From assembly GCF_030525755.1 (NCBI RefSeq), contig NZ_JAUNEC010000013.1, forward strand, positions 1 to 36,778: a DNA stretch of 36,778 bases, read 5' to 3'. Below are positions 7,805 through 15,149 of the stretch, in pieces. Numbering within the stretch: position 1 is the stretch's first letter; each line of letters starts with the position of its first letter. The translations under genes and the position numbers were made by a program. The DNA is from Alysiella sp. (GTDB lineage: Bacteria > Pseudomonadota > Gammaproteobacteria > Burkholderiales > Neisseriaceae). The notes under the pieces were generated by a model that worked only from the letters and a program-made list of their open reading frames with translations, was not told where the DNA came from and made no database searches.

Positions 7805-9238
7805 TCAGGTGTTTCTGACGGCAAATAAGGCAATTGAAGTTGCAGCCAACCACGCTAGGGCAATCACAAAACCACGAAGACGATTTGCTGTATCACACAT
7901 TGGTGCTGTGTCAAAGGCAAAGGTCTTGCTGCCTGAAAAGGGAATGGAAATTTGAAATGAGACGGGAGCAGGACATACGCCATCTGTAGGAAAAATGCTA
8001 TCTGGTTGGAAGCTTAAATCAATAGTTTCTTCTGGGATAGACAAAGGTGCAGAAGCAGTAGGTGCTTCGGGTTGTTTGTCGCAGGCGAGTATGTCGGGAT
8101 TTTTTTCACAGAGGTCTTGGGTTTCTGTTGTTTGACGTTTGGGGTCATTGTTTGTTGGTGTGTCTGTTGTTGTGGGTGTTTCTACTTTGGGGGCTTCGGG
8201 GCTGTTGGGTTTGAGGTCTGGGCGCGGTATGATGGTTTCTTCCACGATTGTGTTGCCTTGTGCGTCATTTGAGAATTTCCATTTTGCCTGCTCTGGCTGG
8301 TTTGTTGTGGGATTGGTATAAGGGTCTGATTGAGCAACTTGTCCTGCCAGTATGTGGATTTTGGGTTCTGACCATTCAAGATTACCCCCTGTTGCTTCTA
8401 TCCACTTTTCAATGGCTGCATCAGCTGCAGCTTCAGCCACACGATTAAATTCTTCTTCTGTGAAAGGAACTGTATCTGAAATGCGATAGGCACCAACGCC
8501 TATGTTGCCACCATAATAACCATCACGTGTGCACCAGCGATGTTCATTAATTCTGTCCGCCTGTTTACCTCCTACCTGAACACCTGAACACTTGCTCATC
8601 TTGATTTCATTTAACTGCTCATATGTAGGATTGTCAACGAAAGTAGGATTAAAACACGAATTTTGATTACACCATTTTTGAAATTCGGCATATGTATAAG
8701 TGCGGCCTTCTACTAAACTTGTCGCATTTTTTGTATTAAAAACCACAACAGTACCATTAACAGCCCTACACAGACCTTCTTCACACTCAATATCATAGCC
8801 TTCTTTGCGAGCTAAAAAGTCATAAATTTCATAGGCAGTTAATGCCCAACCTGCGAAAGGTAGGGCTCTTGTGCCTAGTTTGCGTGCTGCGACTGCTGCA
8901 TTTTTGCCGTTTTGGAAGACTTTTTGGAAAACGGTTTGTTTGGGGATGGTTTTTGTTACTGTACCGCTTACAGTACCCGATGAAGTTGCACCAGTAGAAC
9001 CCCTAAACTGCGAGGATGCTGTACTTGTCGATGCATACTTTGGTCCATTATTATTACTAACGTCCATACCTTTATAAATATTGTAAGCAATCTTCTCTCT
9101 AAAATTAGCAGAGTTGTAAAATGGCTTATACCAATGTCTGAAAGTTGGCGTATATGTACGAGATGATTGACTTGAATTTGCCAAAGCATAAATATTAAAA
9201 TTGAGAAAAAATAAAACAAAAAGCAATAATTTTTTCAT
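7805..9238 (-). CDS. tspB: TspB-like phage adsorption protein (pIII analogue)
   Basis: A 477-residue exported protein in the position of the filamentous phage adsorption protein. The N-terminus is a signal peptide (MKKLLLFVLFFLNFNIYALA). The middle holds several Cys pairs. A Pro/Thr-rich linker (about 325-400, with PTTTDTPTNNDP) follows, then a cysteine-framed domain and a C-terminal membrane anchor (GFVIALAWLAATSIALFAV). This layout and the end of the protein fit the neisserial TspB family, known as T- and B-cell stimulating or immunoglobulin-binding proteins encoded by MDA-type phages. Assignment to TspB is by recollection of the C-terminal pattern; the N-terminal half is divergent. Its start overlaps the upstream 104-aa ORF by 4 bases. 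Confidence 0.72.
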   Translation of the reverse strand: MKKLLLFVLFFLNFNIYALANSSQSSRTYTPTFRHWYKPFYNSANFREKIAYNIYKGMDVSNNNGPKYASTSTASSQFRGSTGATSSGTVSGTVTKTIPKQTVFQKVFQNGKNAAVAARKLGTRALPFAGWALTAYEIYDFLARKEGYDIECEEGLCRAVNGTVVVFNTKNATSLVEGRTYTYAEFQKWCNQNSCFNPTFVDNPTYEQLNEIKMSKCSGVQVGGKQADRINEHRWCTRDGYYGGNIGVGAYRISDTVPFTEEEFNRVAEAAADAAIEKWIEATGGNLEWSEPKIHILAGQVAQSDPYTNPTTNQPEQAKWKFSNDAQGNTIVEETIIPRPDLKPNSPEAPKVETPTTTDTPTNNDPKRQTTETQDLCEKNPDILACDKQPEAPTASAPLSIPEETIDLSFQPDSIFPTDGVCPAPVSFQISIPFSGSKTFAFDTAPMCDTANRLRGFVIALAWLAATSIALFAVRNT

Positions 9239-9549
9239 TCCCTATACACTTTCATTTTTTCCTTTTCTCTTGATTTAATAAATTCATTGAATTGAGCAGA
9301 ATTCAAATCAGGAGGATTAGGGGAAATAGGAGGATAAACAGGTGATGAATTTAAATCTGCATCTGGCTTATTCTGATTATTTTGCATTTTAAAGAAGTGT
9401 TTATAAATTCCATATATGATAAAAAACAAAATAAAAAATGCAAGAGTAATCAATTTCCGTTCAATTAAACCCAAATAAACCAATACGAAATAAAAAAATG
9501 AACCATATCCAAAATAATTAAATAAAACTTTTAACACGTTCATTTTCAA
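9235..9549 (-). CDS. Small phage membrane protein of unknown function
   Basis: A 104-residue protein with two hydrophobic stretches, near residues 5-25 (VLFNYFGYGSFFYFVLVYLGL) and 32-50 (ITLAFFILFFIIYGIYKHFF), then a soluble Asn/Pro-rich tail (PVYPPISPNPP). Its last four bases overlap the start of the TspB-like gene, so translation is likely coupled. Position suggests a minor virion or assembly protein, but no family is recognised. Confidence 0.75.
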   Translation of the reverse strand: MKMNVLKVLFNYFGYGSFFYFVLVYLGLIERKLITLAFFILFFIIYGIYKHFFKMQNNQNKPDADLNSSPVYPPISPNPPDLNSAQFNEFIKSREKEKMKVYRE

Positions 9550-9657
9550 GCCCTTTCCGCAGCCTTTGCCGCAAAAAAAGACCTAAATTACCACAACTAC
9601 CACAGTAAAACAAACATAATCAAAATCATCACACCCAAGCCATACAAAAACCAAAAA

Positions 9658-9969
9658 TCAATTATCATCAGACGTTCCCACTTGAGTTAAACCATAAACC
9701 AATCTGTACAATTGGCGAACGCCAAAGACCACCACCGCAATCAGCAGTAAACCTGTGCCGAGCATCACGCCATCTTTAATTTGCGTTTCAATATCGCATT
9801 TTGGATAACTTAACTGTATTTTGCTGTTGTTTAAATACCAACCGTCATCTACCCGAACAGGACGAATAATTTTTCCATCAGATGTTATTTGTGGTTGTTG
9901 GGCAGACAGAATTAAATCATCTGCATCCAACTGTGTTTGCACGCATTGAAAGCCAACTCTATAACCCAT
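9658..9969 (-). CDS. Phage minor coat/assembly protein candidate
   Basis: A 103-residue protein with two cysteines in the N-terminal part (GFQCVQ, YPKCDIE) and one membrane helix near residues 68-90 (GVMLGTGLLLIAVVVFGVRQLY). It lies directly downstream of the major coat gene, with AAGGG placed 3-7 bases before the ATG. Similar one-helix proteins sit here in neisserial filamentous phages. The exact role is unknown. Confidence 0.78.
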   Translation of the reverse strand: MGYRVGFQCVQTQLDADDLILSAQQPQITSDGKIIRPVRVDDGWYLNNSKIQLSYPKCDIETQIKDGVMLGTGLLLIAVVVFGVRQLYRLVYGLTQVGTSDDN

Positions 9970-9983
9970 CTGCCCTTACCCCA

Positions 9984-10223
9984 TTATTTAATGGTTTTAA
10001 TCATGCCCCAAGCCAACTTGAAGCCTTGAATGGCAACAATTACGGTAATGGCTGCCATACCAATTGCAGTTACCACGCCGATAAATGCACTAATTGCCTC
10101 TGCGACTTTTGTTCCAATTTCATCTAATGGACCTGCATTTGCTGATGCTGCCAGTAAGAGCATGCCTGCCCCTACTACGTACTTGTTGTTTTGCATTTTT
10201 TCAGGTTTTTTAATCATTTTCAT
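9984..10223 (-). CDS. Filamentous phage major coat protein (pVIII analogue)
   Basis: A 79-residue precursor. The start at 10223 is chosen over a longer frame because GGAGAG stands 6 bases upstream. A basic N-terminus and hydrophobic stretch (YVVGAGMLLLAASANA) form a leader ending in ANA, cleaved before GPLDEIG. The mature product of about 51 residues has an acidic start, one long helix (AFIGVVTAIGMAAITVIVAI) and a basic C-terminus (KLAWGMIKTIK). This is the classic pVIII arrangement of acidic surface, hydrophobic core and basic DNA-facing end. Confidence 0.92.
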   Translation of the reverse strand: MKMIKKPEKMQNNKYVVGAGMLLLAASANAGPLDEIGTKVAEAISAFIGVVTAIGMAAITVIVAIQGFKLAWGMIKTIK

Positions 10224-10336
10224 GATTTCTCTCCAAATAAAAATAGGGCATCTGAAATTAGGGGGATTTAACGCGGATGCCCCATACACGTTAAATTGTG
10301 ATTTGGTTTATTGGGCTTTTAATACTTTCAGGCAGC

Positions 10337-10423
10337 CTATAAGAACAGGTATGCCATTGATGCCAAGAAGAGCATTAAACAAACCACAAAAGCAATGCCA
10401 AGTTGCATAAAACTGAAATTCAT
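10337..10423 (-). CDS. 28-residue hydrophobic phage peptide (pVII/pIX-like)
   Basis: A very short ORF, MNFSFMQLGIAFVVCLMLFL followed by ASMAYLFL, with ribosome binding site AAAGGAAAC seven bases before the ATG. It is almost wholly one membrane helix. Size and place, just before the major coat gene, match pVII and pIX of filamentous phages, tiny end-cap proteins of about 32-33 residues. An uptake sequence (10328-10339) overlaps its stop codon. Confidence 0.68.
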   Translation of the reverse strand: MNFSFMQLGIAFVVCLMLFLASMAYLFL

Positions 10424-10437
10424 GATGTTTCCTTTAT

Positions 10438-10626
10438 TTATTTCGGTAAATAGAAAGTAAAAATGGTAAACGGCACGCCCATGTCTTGACCCGCTTGCAT
10501 TGCATCTTCTATTTCTTCAAAGTGCCCTGCTAGTTTAATGAGTGGTGTGTAACCGACATCGCCATTTTCATGTGGGTACAGAAATTCGAATGTCTCCAAA
10601 TCCTGTACAATGTATTTGACTTGCAT
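10438..10626 (-). CDS. Small phage protein, unknown function
   Basis: A 62-residue acidic protein (MQVKYIVQDLETFEFLYPHE...) without membrane segments. It starts 3 bases after the stop of the 106-aa ORF and is surely co-transcribed with it. No family is recognised. Similar small ORFs stand between the ssDNA-binding gene and the coat genes in neisserial inoviruses. Confidence 0.7.
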   Translation of the reverse strand: MQVKYIVQDLETFEFLYPHENGDVGYTPLIKLAGHFEEIEDAMQAGQDMGVPFTIFTFYLPK

Positions 10627-10629
10627 TAT

Positions 10630-10950
10630 TTAACCTTTCTGTTGAACAGGCTTCATGTCTCTTAAAATGGTTTTTTCTTTACCTGAACCTGTTGCCACCG
10701 ATTGAAATGCGCATTGCATGGTTGCTGGAAATTCGATGCGTTGAAATTTGTCAAAATTGGACGAATCGCCATAAGGAATTTTGACAACCGAGAAACCCAA
10801 TGCGTTGCCTTTGCTGATGTCCAGTGGCATGGCAACAAGTACGCTGCAACTGTCTATTTTGTTGCCTTCTACTTCGCCTTTATAACGCGTGATGCCCATG
10901 ATGATGCGTTCTTCATAAACGAGTTGTGCTTGTGATTTAAAATCCAACAT
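10630..10950 (-). CDS. Probable phage ssDNA-binding protein (pV analogue)
   Basis: A 106-residue soluble protein between rep and the virion genes, the usual place of the single-strand DNA-binding protein that coats the phage genome before assembly. The sequence is beta-rich by appearance (YKGEVEGNKIDSCSVLVAMPL, ALGFSVVKIPYG) with basic residues towards the end. The function is inferred from position and size only. MIM or MLD starts are possible; MLDF at 10950 gives the longer form. Confidence 0.6.
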   Translation of the reverse strand: MLDFKSQAQLVYEERIIMGITRYKGEVEGNKIDSCSVLVAMPLDISKGNALGFSVVKIPYGDSSNFDKFQRIEFPATMQCAFQSVATGSGKEKTILRDMKPVQQKG

Positions 10951-10976
10951 GATGTTTTTCCTTGTGTTTGAGTTGT

Positions 10977-12332
10977 TTAAACGGGTTTGTTGAAGTTGAT
11001 GATTTTTCTGATGGCAGTCAGACTGCTGTCATAAAATAGTGCGCCGTATTTGATGAACATGAAATCAAAATGTTCCTGCTCTGTTATTTTTGCTTCAGAG
11101 AATACGGGGGCAACGGATAAGTTTTCATAGGCTTTTTTCCATTGCCTTAAATCGTTTTTGAATTGTTTAATCAATTCTGTATGTTCAGGCAGCCTTAATT
11201 GAGATTGTTCAGGTATTTCACAGATTTGATGAATGGTTTCATACAATTGAGCCAATTGGTCGAGTGGCTCTATGATTATTTGATGTTGTTCTTCATGAAT
11301 ATAAACAACATCTTGGCTGGTACAATCGTATTCAGCAGGTTGTAGACCTTTTGGATATTTGTTCTCATCGCCAATTAGGGCTTGTACGATTTGTTCATGT
11401 GTCCAACCTAAATCATTGAGTAAACGCACCATACGACCTACTTGGTTCTTGGCATGTAGGAGTTTTTCATCAAAGTTCAGTTGCAGTTTCTTGTCTGATG
11501 CTTCAATGCGTTTAGCTTCGGTTTGAAACAATTCTTGTCCAATTGGGTAGGCACCTGTTAAATATTGACCTGATTTAATTAAAATATCCAAAGGTACAAT
11601 GGCATCATTGGCTCTGAATTCGGTTTCATAACGCACCCATAAGCTGTTTTCATCGCCTAATTGTTTGCCTTTTTCATAAACGCGGGTTAATTTGGCTGAA
11701 CCGCGTCTGCCGATGTACACGGTTTTGCCTGTACCATCTTCTTTAATCCACGATGTACCGCGCGTTTCTGCTTTTGGTGTCATGTTTTTGACATTAAATT
11801 TTCCTTTCACATGGTCATGTAACGCTTTCTCTGGGGTGTATTCACCATTAAAGAAATCATGTGCGACATCGCAACGTGTGATTTTTGGACGGTTTGCCAA
11901 TGTGAGAAAAACATAAAGTCGGTTTTCCCAGTCGGGTTTGGCTGCTTGACAGCCAATTGCGTTTAAATCCACCAAAATGGTGTCTCTTTGACCACCGATA
12001 TGAACGGTACCGTAATTGACGTTATCGGGTCCGAGTTGGTAATAGGATTGATAGAAGAATTTGCCTTTGCCTTTTCTTTTGCTTGTTATGGCAAAACCAA
12101 AAATGTCTTGTAATTTTTGACTGAAATATTGAATGTAGGTCTCATCGTCTGCACCCAATAAAACTTCATGGTCTTGCATCATGCTGTGTATGCTCGATTT
12201 ACCTATTGAGAAAGTTAAATAATCGATGAATGCAGCATCTTCTCGACCTTTACGCAAAGGAATTTCTACAATCTTTCCCTTAACGGTTATGGCTTGATTA
12301 AAGTAAATGTAATCTTGGAAATTGATTGTCAT
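10977..12332 (-). CDS. Phage rolling-circle replication initiation protein (Rep_trans / RstA-like)
   Basis: A 451-residue replication initiator that would nick the double-stranded form at the plus origin. Recognisable segments are DYLTFSIGKSSI near the start, KITRCDVAHDFFNGEYTPE, TVYIGRRGSAKLTRVYEKGKQ and WVRYETEFRAND. They match the replication initiation factor family (PF02486 type) found in CTX-phi RstA and in Neisseria and Xanthomonas inoviruses. It is the first large gene of the module; the structured DNA just upstream (12404-12481) is a likely origin. The reading frame is intact. Confidence 0.88.
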   Translation of the reverse strand: MTINFQDYIYFNQAITVKGKIVEIPLRKGREDAAFIDYLTFSIGKSSIHSMMQDHEVLLGADDETYIQYFSQKLQDIFGFAITSKRKGKGKFFYQSYYQLGPDNVNYGTVHIGGQRDTILVDLNAIGCQAAKPDWENRLYVFLTLANRPKITRCDVAHDFFNGEYTPEKALHDHVKGKFNVKNMTPKAETRGTSWIKEDGTGKTVYIGRRGSAKLTRVYEKGKQLGDENSLWVRYETEFRANDAIVPLDILIKSGQYLTGAYPIGQELFQTEAKRIEASDKKLQLNFDEKLLHAKNQVGRMVRLLNDLGWTHEQIVQALIGDENKYPKGLQPAEYDCTSQDVVYIHEEQHQIIIEPLDQLAQLYETIHQICEIPEQSQLRLPEHTELIKQFKNDLRQWKKAYENLSVAPVFSEAKITEQEHFDFMFIKYGALFYDSSLTAIRKIINFNKPV

Positions 12333-12403
12333 TATTTTTGTACCAAAGAAAATTTATTCGTCATTTGTCCCCAGCTTTGGGATTTGGGTAGGGGTTTTTT
12401 CGT

Positions 12404-12481
12404 CCCCCCCTTTTAGCCTAGGGGGGCTAGCCGCCCCAGTCGGCACGCCACGCAGTGCGCTGTCTTGCCGCCTGTGGCGGC
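12404..12481. other. Candidate phage plus-strand origin region with GC-rich hairpins
   Basis: Runs CCCCCC (12405-12410) and GGGGGG (12421-12426) face each other, and GCCGCC-TGT-GGCGGC forms a tight hairpin at 12467-12481. The stretch lies between rep and the upstream small ORFs and contrasts with the AT-rich genes. Origins of rolling-circle replication often sit beside their rep gene. The nick site cannot be named. Confidence 0.45.
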
Positions 12482-12507
12482 TATGCCCTTTATGCCAATT
12501 GAATTAA

Positions 12508-12759
12508 TCATTTTTTATTCCTTGCATGGTCTTGTTTTGCGAGTTCTCGCCAGTTTACTTTTTGGTATTCAATGGCGTTATCAAACAAGGGAAGGTGTTT
12601 TGCTTCAAATGCTGCTGTTTTTTGTAGCACTTCTGCTAATGTTTGACAGATGTGGTGTTCACTTATGTCGGGTAGGTTGTTTTTGATGAGCAGCAAATCA
12701 AGTTTGTAGGTTTGGGTATCTGGTCTGCGTTTGACCATGACGGATAAATCGATGTTCAT
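12508..12759 (-). CDS. Small phage protein, unknown function
   Basis: An 83-residue soluble, basic protein (MNIDLSVMVKRRPDTQTYKL...). Its ATG overlaps the stop of the upstream ORF by 4 bases. No domain is recognised. Early-region position suggests a role in replication or regulation. Confidence 0.65.
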   Translation of the reverse strand: MNIDLSVMVKRRPDTQTYKLDLLLIKNNLPDISEHHICQTLAEVLQKTAAFEAKHLPLFDNAIEYQKVNWRELAKQDHARNKK

Positions 12760-12992
12760 GGTACAAACACACCTTTATAATTGAAGAAGCCTTTATCAAG
12801 AAATAGTGTGATACATCTGTTCAATTCGTCATCGAGTGGGTATGAGACACCAGAAATTGATGCGAATTCTTTAAGAGAAGACCAGTCTGCTGGTTTGTGA
12901 AAAAAAGTGATGTTGAATAAATCATTTTCTGATGGAAAGATAATGACGTGTCTAAGTCTATCTTCACTGGATAAGTTGAAATTTGATGACAT
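12756..12992 (-). CDS. First ORF of the phage early region, unknown function
   Basis: A 78-residue soluble protein (MSSNFNLSSEDRLRHVIIFP...). The likely Shine-Dalgarno AGGGG lies 8-12 bases before the ATG and is part of the 3' arm of an inverted repeat (13000-13039), so translation may be controlled by RNA folding. It overlaps the next ORF by 4 bases. No family is recognised; a regulator would fit the place. Confidence 0.65.
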   Translation of the reverse strand: MSSNFNLSSEDRLRHVIIFPSENDLFNITFFHKPADWSSLKEFASISGVSYPLDDELNRCITLFLDKGFFNYKGVFVP

Positions 12993-12999
12993 AATTAAA

Positions 13000-13039
13000 G
13001 CCCCTAACTTTAAAATCGGTATGGATTTCAGTTAGGGGC
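13000..13039 (-). promoter_or_regulatory. Inverted repeat covering the ribosome binding site of the first phage ORF
   Basis: GCCCCTAACT (13000-13009) and AGTTAGGGGC (13030-13039) are perfect arms with a 20-base loop. On the minus-strand RNA the 3' arm holds the AGGGG that would bind the ribosome, 7 bases before the ATG at 12992. It could be an operator, a translational switch, or a terminator for lepA transcription coming from the right. Confidence 0.5.
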
Positions 13040-13057
13040 GATTAAGCCTTGTGTTTG

Positions 13058-13136
13058 AGATGATGTCTTGATGACAAAGATACTGTTACAATTTACCCCC
13101 TAACTTGGGGCGCGAATATACAAGGCTGCCTGAAAA
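13058..13136 (+). repeat. 79-bp repeat flanking lepA, left copy
   Basis: Nearly identical, in inverted orientation, to 15055-15132: three substitutions and one single-base indel. It starts AGATGATGTCTTGATGACAA, contains the IS110-border motif AAAGATACTGTTA (13076-13088), a palindrome TACCCCCTAACTTGGGG, and ends in an uptake sequence. The prophage begins exactly at its left limit. Confidence 0.85.
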
Positions 13137-13145
13137 TTCAAAAAA

Positions 13146-14939
13146 TCACTTATCCCCAATCTCCAAAATCGCCAAAAACGCGCTTTGTGGGATTTCCACA
13201 TTGCCCACTTGTTTCATGCGTTTTTTACCCGCTTTTTGTTTTTCCAACAATTTTTTCTTGCGCGTGATGTCGCCGCCATAACATTTTGCCAAGACGTTTT
13301 TGCGCAAGGCTTTCACGTTTTCACGCGCGATGATTTGTCCGCCAATGGCTGCCTGAACCGCAATGTCAAACATTTGGCGCGGAATCAGTTCGCGCATTTT
13401 GCTCGCCAATTCGCGTCCGCGATGCACCGATGTTTGGCGATGCACAATCAAACTCAATGCGTCCACTTTGTCGCCATTGACCATGATGTCCAATTTGACC
13501 AAATCCGATGGCTGAAATTCTTTAAATTCATAGTCCAATGACGCATAACCGCGTGATGTGGATTTGAGCTTGTCAAAGAAATCCATCACCACTTCATTCA
13601 TCGGCAAATCGTAAGTCAGCATGACTTGGCGACCGAGATATTGCATATTGCGTTGCACGCCGCGTTTTTGGTTGCACAAGGTCATCACATTGCCCACATA
13701 ATCTTGTGGCACAAGGATTGTGGCGGTAATAATGGGTTCTAAAATCGTGTCTATCGTGCCGATGTCGGGCAGTTTGGACGGATTTTCCACTTCAATTTTT
13801 TCGCCATTTTTCAAAATCACTTCATAAACCACCGTTGGCGCGGTGGTAATCAAATCCATGTCAAATTCGCGTTCCAAACGCTCTTGCACGATTTCCAAAT
13901 GCAACAAACCCAAAAATCCACAACGGAAACCAAATCCCAATGCTTGCGACACTTCGGGTTCAAATTTCAGGCTGGCATCGTTCAGTTGCAATTTTTCCAG
14001 CGCATCGCGCAAGGCTTCGTAATCGTGGCTTTCCACAGGATAAAGTCCTGCAAAAACTTGGCTTTGCACTTCTTTGAAACCTGCGAGCGGTTCGGTGGCT
14101 GGATTTTGTACCAAAGTAACGGTATCGCCTACTTTGGCTTGTCCCAATTCTTTCACGCCCGTAATCAAAAAACCCACTTCGCCAGCGGAAAGTTGTTGTT
14201 TTTGTACGGATTTGGGTGTGAACACGCCCAGTTGCTCCACCTGCGTTTCAGCCAGCGTGGACATGAAACGGACTTTGTCTTTCAATTTAATCGTGCCGTT
14301 TTTCACGCGGATTAACATGACCACGCCCACATAATTGTCAAACCACGAATCAATAATCACGGCTTGCAAAGGCGCGTTTTCATCGCCTTCGGGCGCGGGG
14401 ATTTTGGCGACAATCTCTTCCAACACGTCTTCCACGCCCAAGCCGCTTTTGGCGGAACAGGTTACTGCACCCACCGCGTCTATGCCGATGATGTCTTCAA
14501 TTTCTTGGGCAACGCGCTCAGGGTCGGCGGCGGGCAAATCAATTTTGTTTAAAATGGGGACAACTTCCACGCCCAAATCAATGGCGGTGTAGCAGTTGGC
14601 AACGGTTTGTGCTTCCACGCCTTGCGATGCGTCCACCACCAGCAACGCGCCTTCGCAAGCGGAAAGTGAACGCGACACTTCGTATGAAAAATCAACGTGT
14701 CCAGGGGTGTCAATCAGGTTGAGTTGGTAGGTTTCGCCATTGCGGGCTTTGTAGTTTAAGGCAGCCGTTTGCGCTTTAATCGTGATGCCGCGTTCTTTTT
14801 CAATGTCCATAGAATCAAGGACTTGAGAGCTCATTTCGCGTAAATCCAAGCCGCCGCAATATTGGATAAATCGGTCGGCAAGTGTGGATTTGCCGTGGTC
14901 AATGTGGGCGATGATGGAGAAGTTTCTGATGTTTTTCAT
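13146..14939 (-). CDS. lepA: Elongation factor 4 (LepA) GTPase
   Basis: LepA is a ribosome-associated translational GTPase acting in initiation and back-translocation. The start at 14939 (MKNIRNFSIIAHIDHGKSTL) gives 597 residues, the family norm; the frame can be read 61 codons further upstream but that segment has no LepA homology by recollection. G1 is AHIDHGKST, G3 DTPGHVDF, G4 NKID. The C-terminal domain ends with the typical GGDITRKKKLLEKQKAGKKR stretch. No Shine-Dalgarno is evident (ACAATAAAATC precedes ATG). Codon use is richer in GC than the phage genes next to it. The gene is bracketed by the 79/78-bp inverted repeats, which is unusual. Confidence 0.97.
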   Translation of the reverse strand: MKNIRNFSIIAHIDHGKSTLADRFIQYCGGLDLREMSSQVLDSMDIEKERGITIKAQTAALNYKARNGETYQLNLIDTPGHVDFSYEVSRSLSACEGALLVVDASQGVEAQTVANCYTAIDLGVEVVPILNKIDLPAADPERVAQEIEDIIGIDAVGAVTCSAKSGLGVEDVLEEIVAKIPAPEGDENAPLQAVIIDSWFDNYVGVVMLIRVKNGTIKLKDKVRFMSTLAETQVEQLGVFTPKSVQKQQLSAGEVGFLITGVKELGQAKVGDTVTLVQNPATEPLAGFKEVQSQVFAGLYPVESHDYEALRDALEKLQLNDASLKFEPEVSQALGFGFRCGFLGLLHLEIVQERLEREFDMDLITTAPTVVYEVILKNGEKIEVENPSKLPDIGTIDTILEPIITATILVPQDYVGNVMTLCNQKRGVQRNMQYLGRQVMLTYDLPMNEVVMDFFDKLKSTSRGYASLDYEFKEFQPSDLVKLDIMVNGDKVDALSLIVHRQTSVHRGRELASKMRELIPRQMFDIAVQAAIGGQIIARENVKALRKNVLAKCYGGDITRKKKLLEKQKAGKKRMKQVGNVEIPQSAFLAILEIGDK

Positions 14940-15030
14940 GATTTTATTGTGTAAATTGAAAAAATAATCGGGGAAAATGAGGTTCAGGTGTCTGAACATA
15001 AAATGGGCGTATTTTAACAGAAAATCAAAA

Positions 15031-15067
15031 GGCTGCCTGAAAAGCCGATTGTGCTTTTCAGGCAGCC
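15031..15067 (-). terminator. Uptake-sequence pair terminator after fadD
   Basis: GGCTGCCTGAAAAGC (15031-15045) and GCTTTTCAGGCAGCC (15053-15067) form a 15-bp stem with a 7-base loop. On the minus strand it is followed by TTTTGATTTTC. It lies between fadD and lepA, so it most likely ends fadD transcription. Confidence 0.8.
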
Positions 15068-15132
15068 CTGTATATTCGCACCCCAAGTTAGGGGTAAGTT
15101 GTAACAGTATCTTTGTCATCAAGACATCATCT
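15055..15132 (-). repeat. 78-bp repeat flanking lepA, right copy
   Basis: Inverted partner of 13058-13136. It carries TAACAGTATCTTT at 15102-15114 and the palindrome CCCCAAGTTAGGGG at 15081-15094. Its outer limit lies 18 bp from the fadD stop codon. Confidence 0.85.
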
Positions 15133-15149
15133 TATTGTTTTTTTTCGCA

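Larger units (their letters stand above)
5779..13057 (-). mobile_element. Filamentous (Inovirus) prophage, MDA/Nf-like
   Basis: A co-oriented minus-strand module in the order rep, ssDNA-binding-like ORF, small ORFs, major coat, minor coats, TspB-like protein, DUF2523 protein and Zot-like ATPase. This is the standard filamentous phage order and matches neisserial MDA-type phages in content. There is no integrase and no recognisable secretin. A host secretin would be needed for export, as in CTX and MDA phages. The right limit is set where the 79-bp lepA-flanking repeat begins (13058). The left limit is set by the IS110 border. All frames look intact, so the phage may be active. Confidence 0.9.

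Noticed and set aside
13146..15122. A 658-residue LepA form starting at 15122
   Set aside because: The extra 61 residues cross the repeat and uptake sequences and do not resemble LepA; the normal start MKNIRNFS at 14939 gives the family length.
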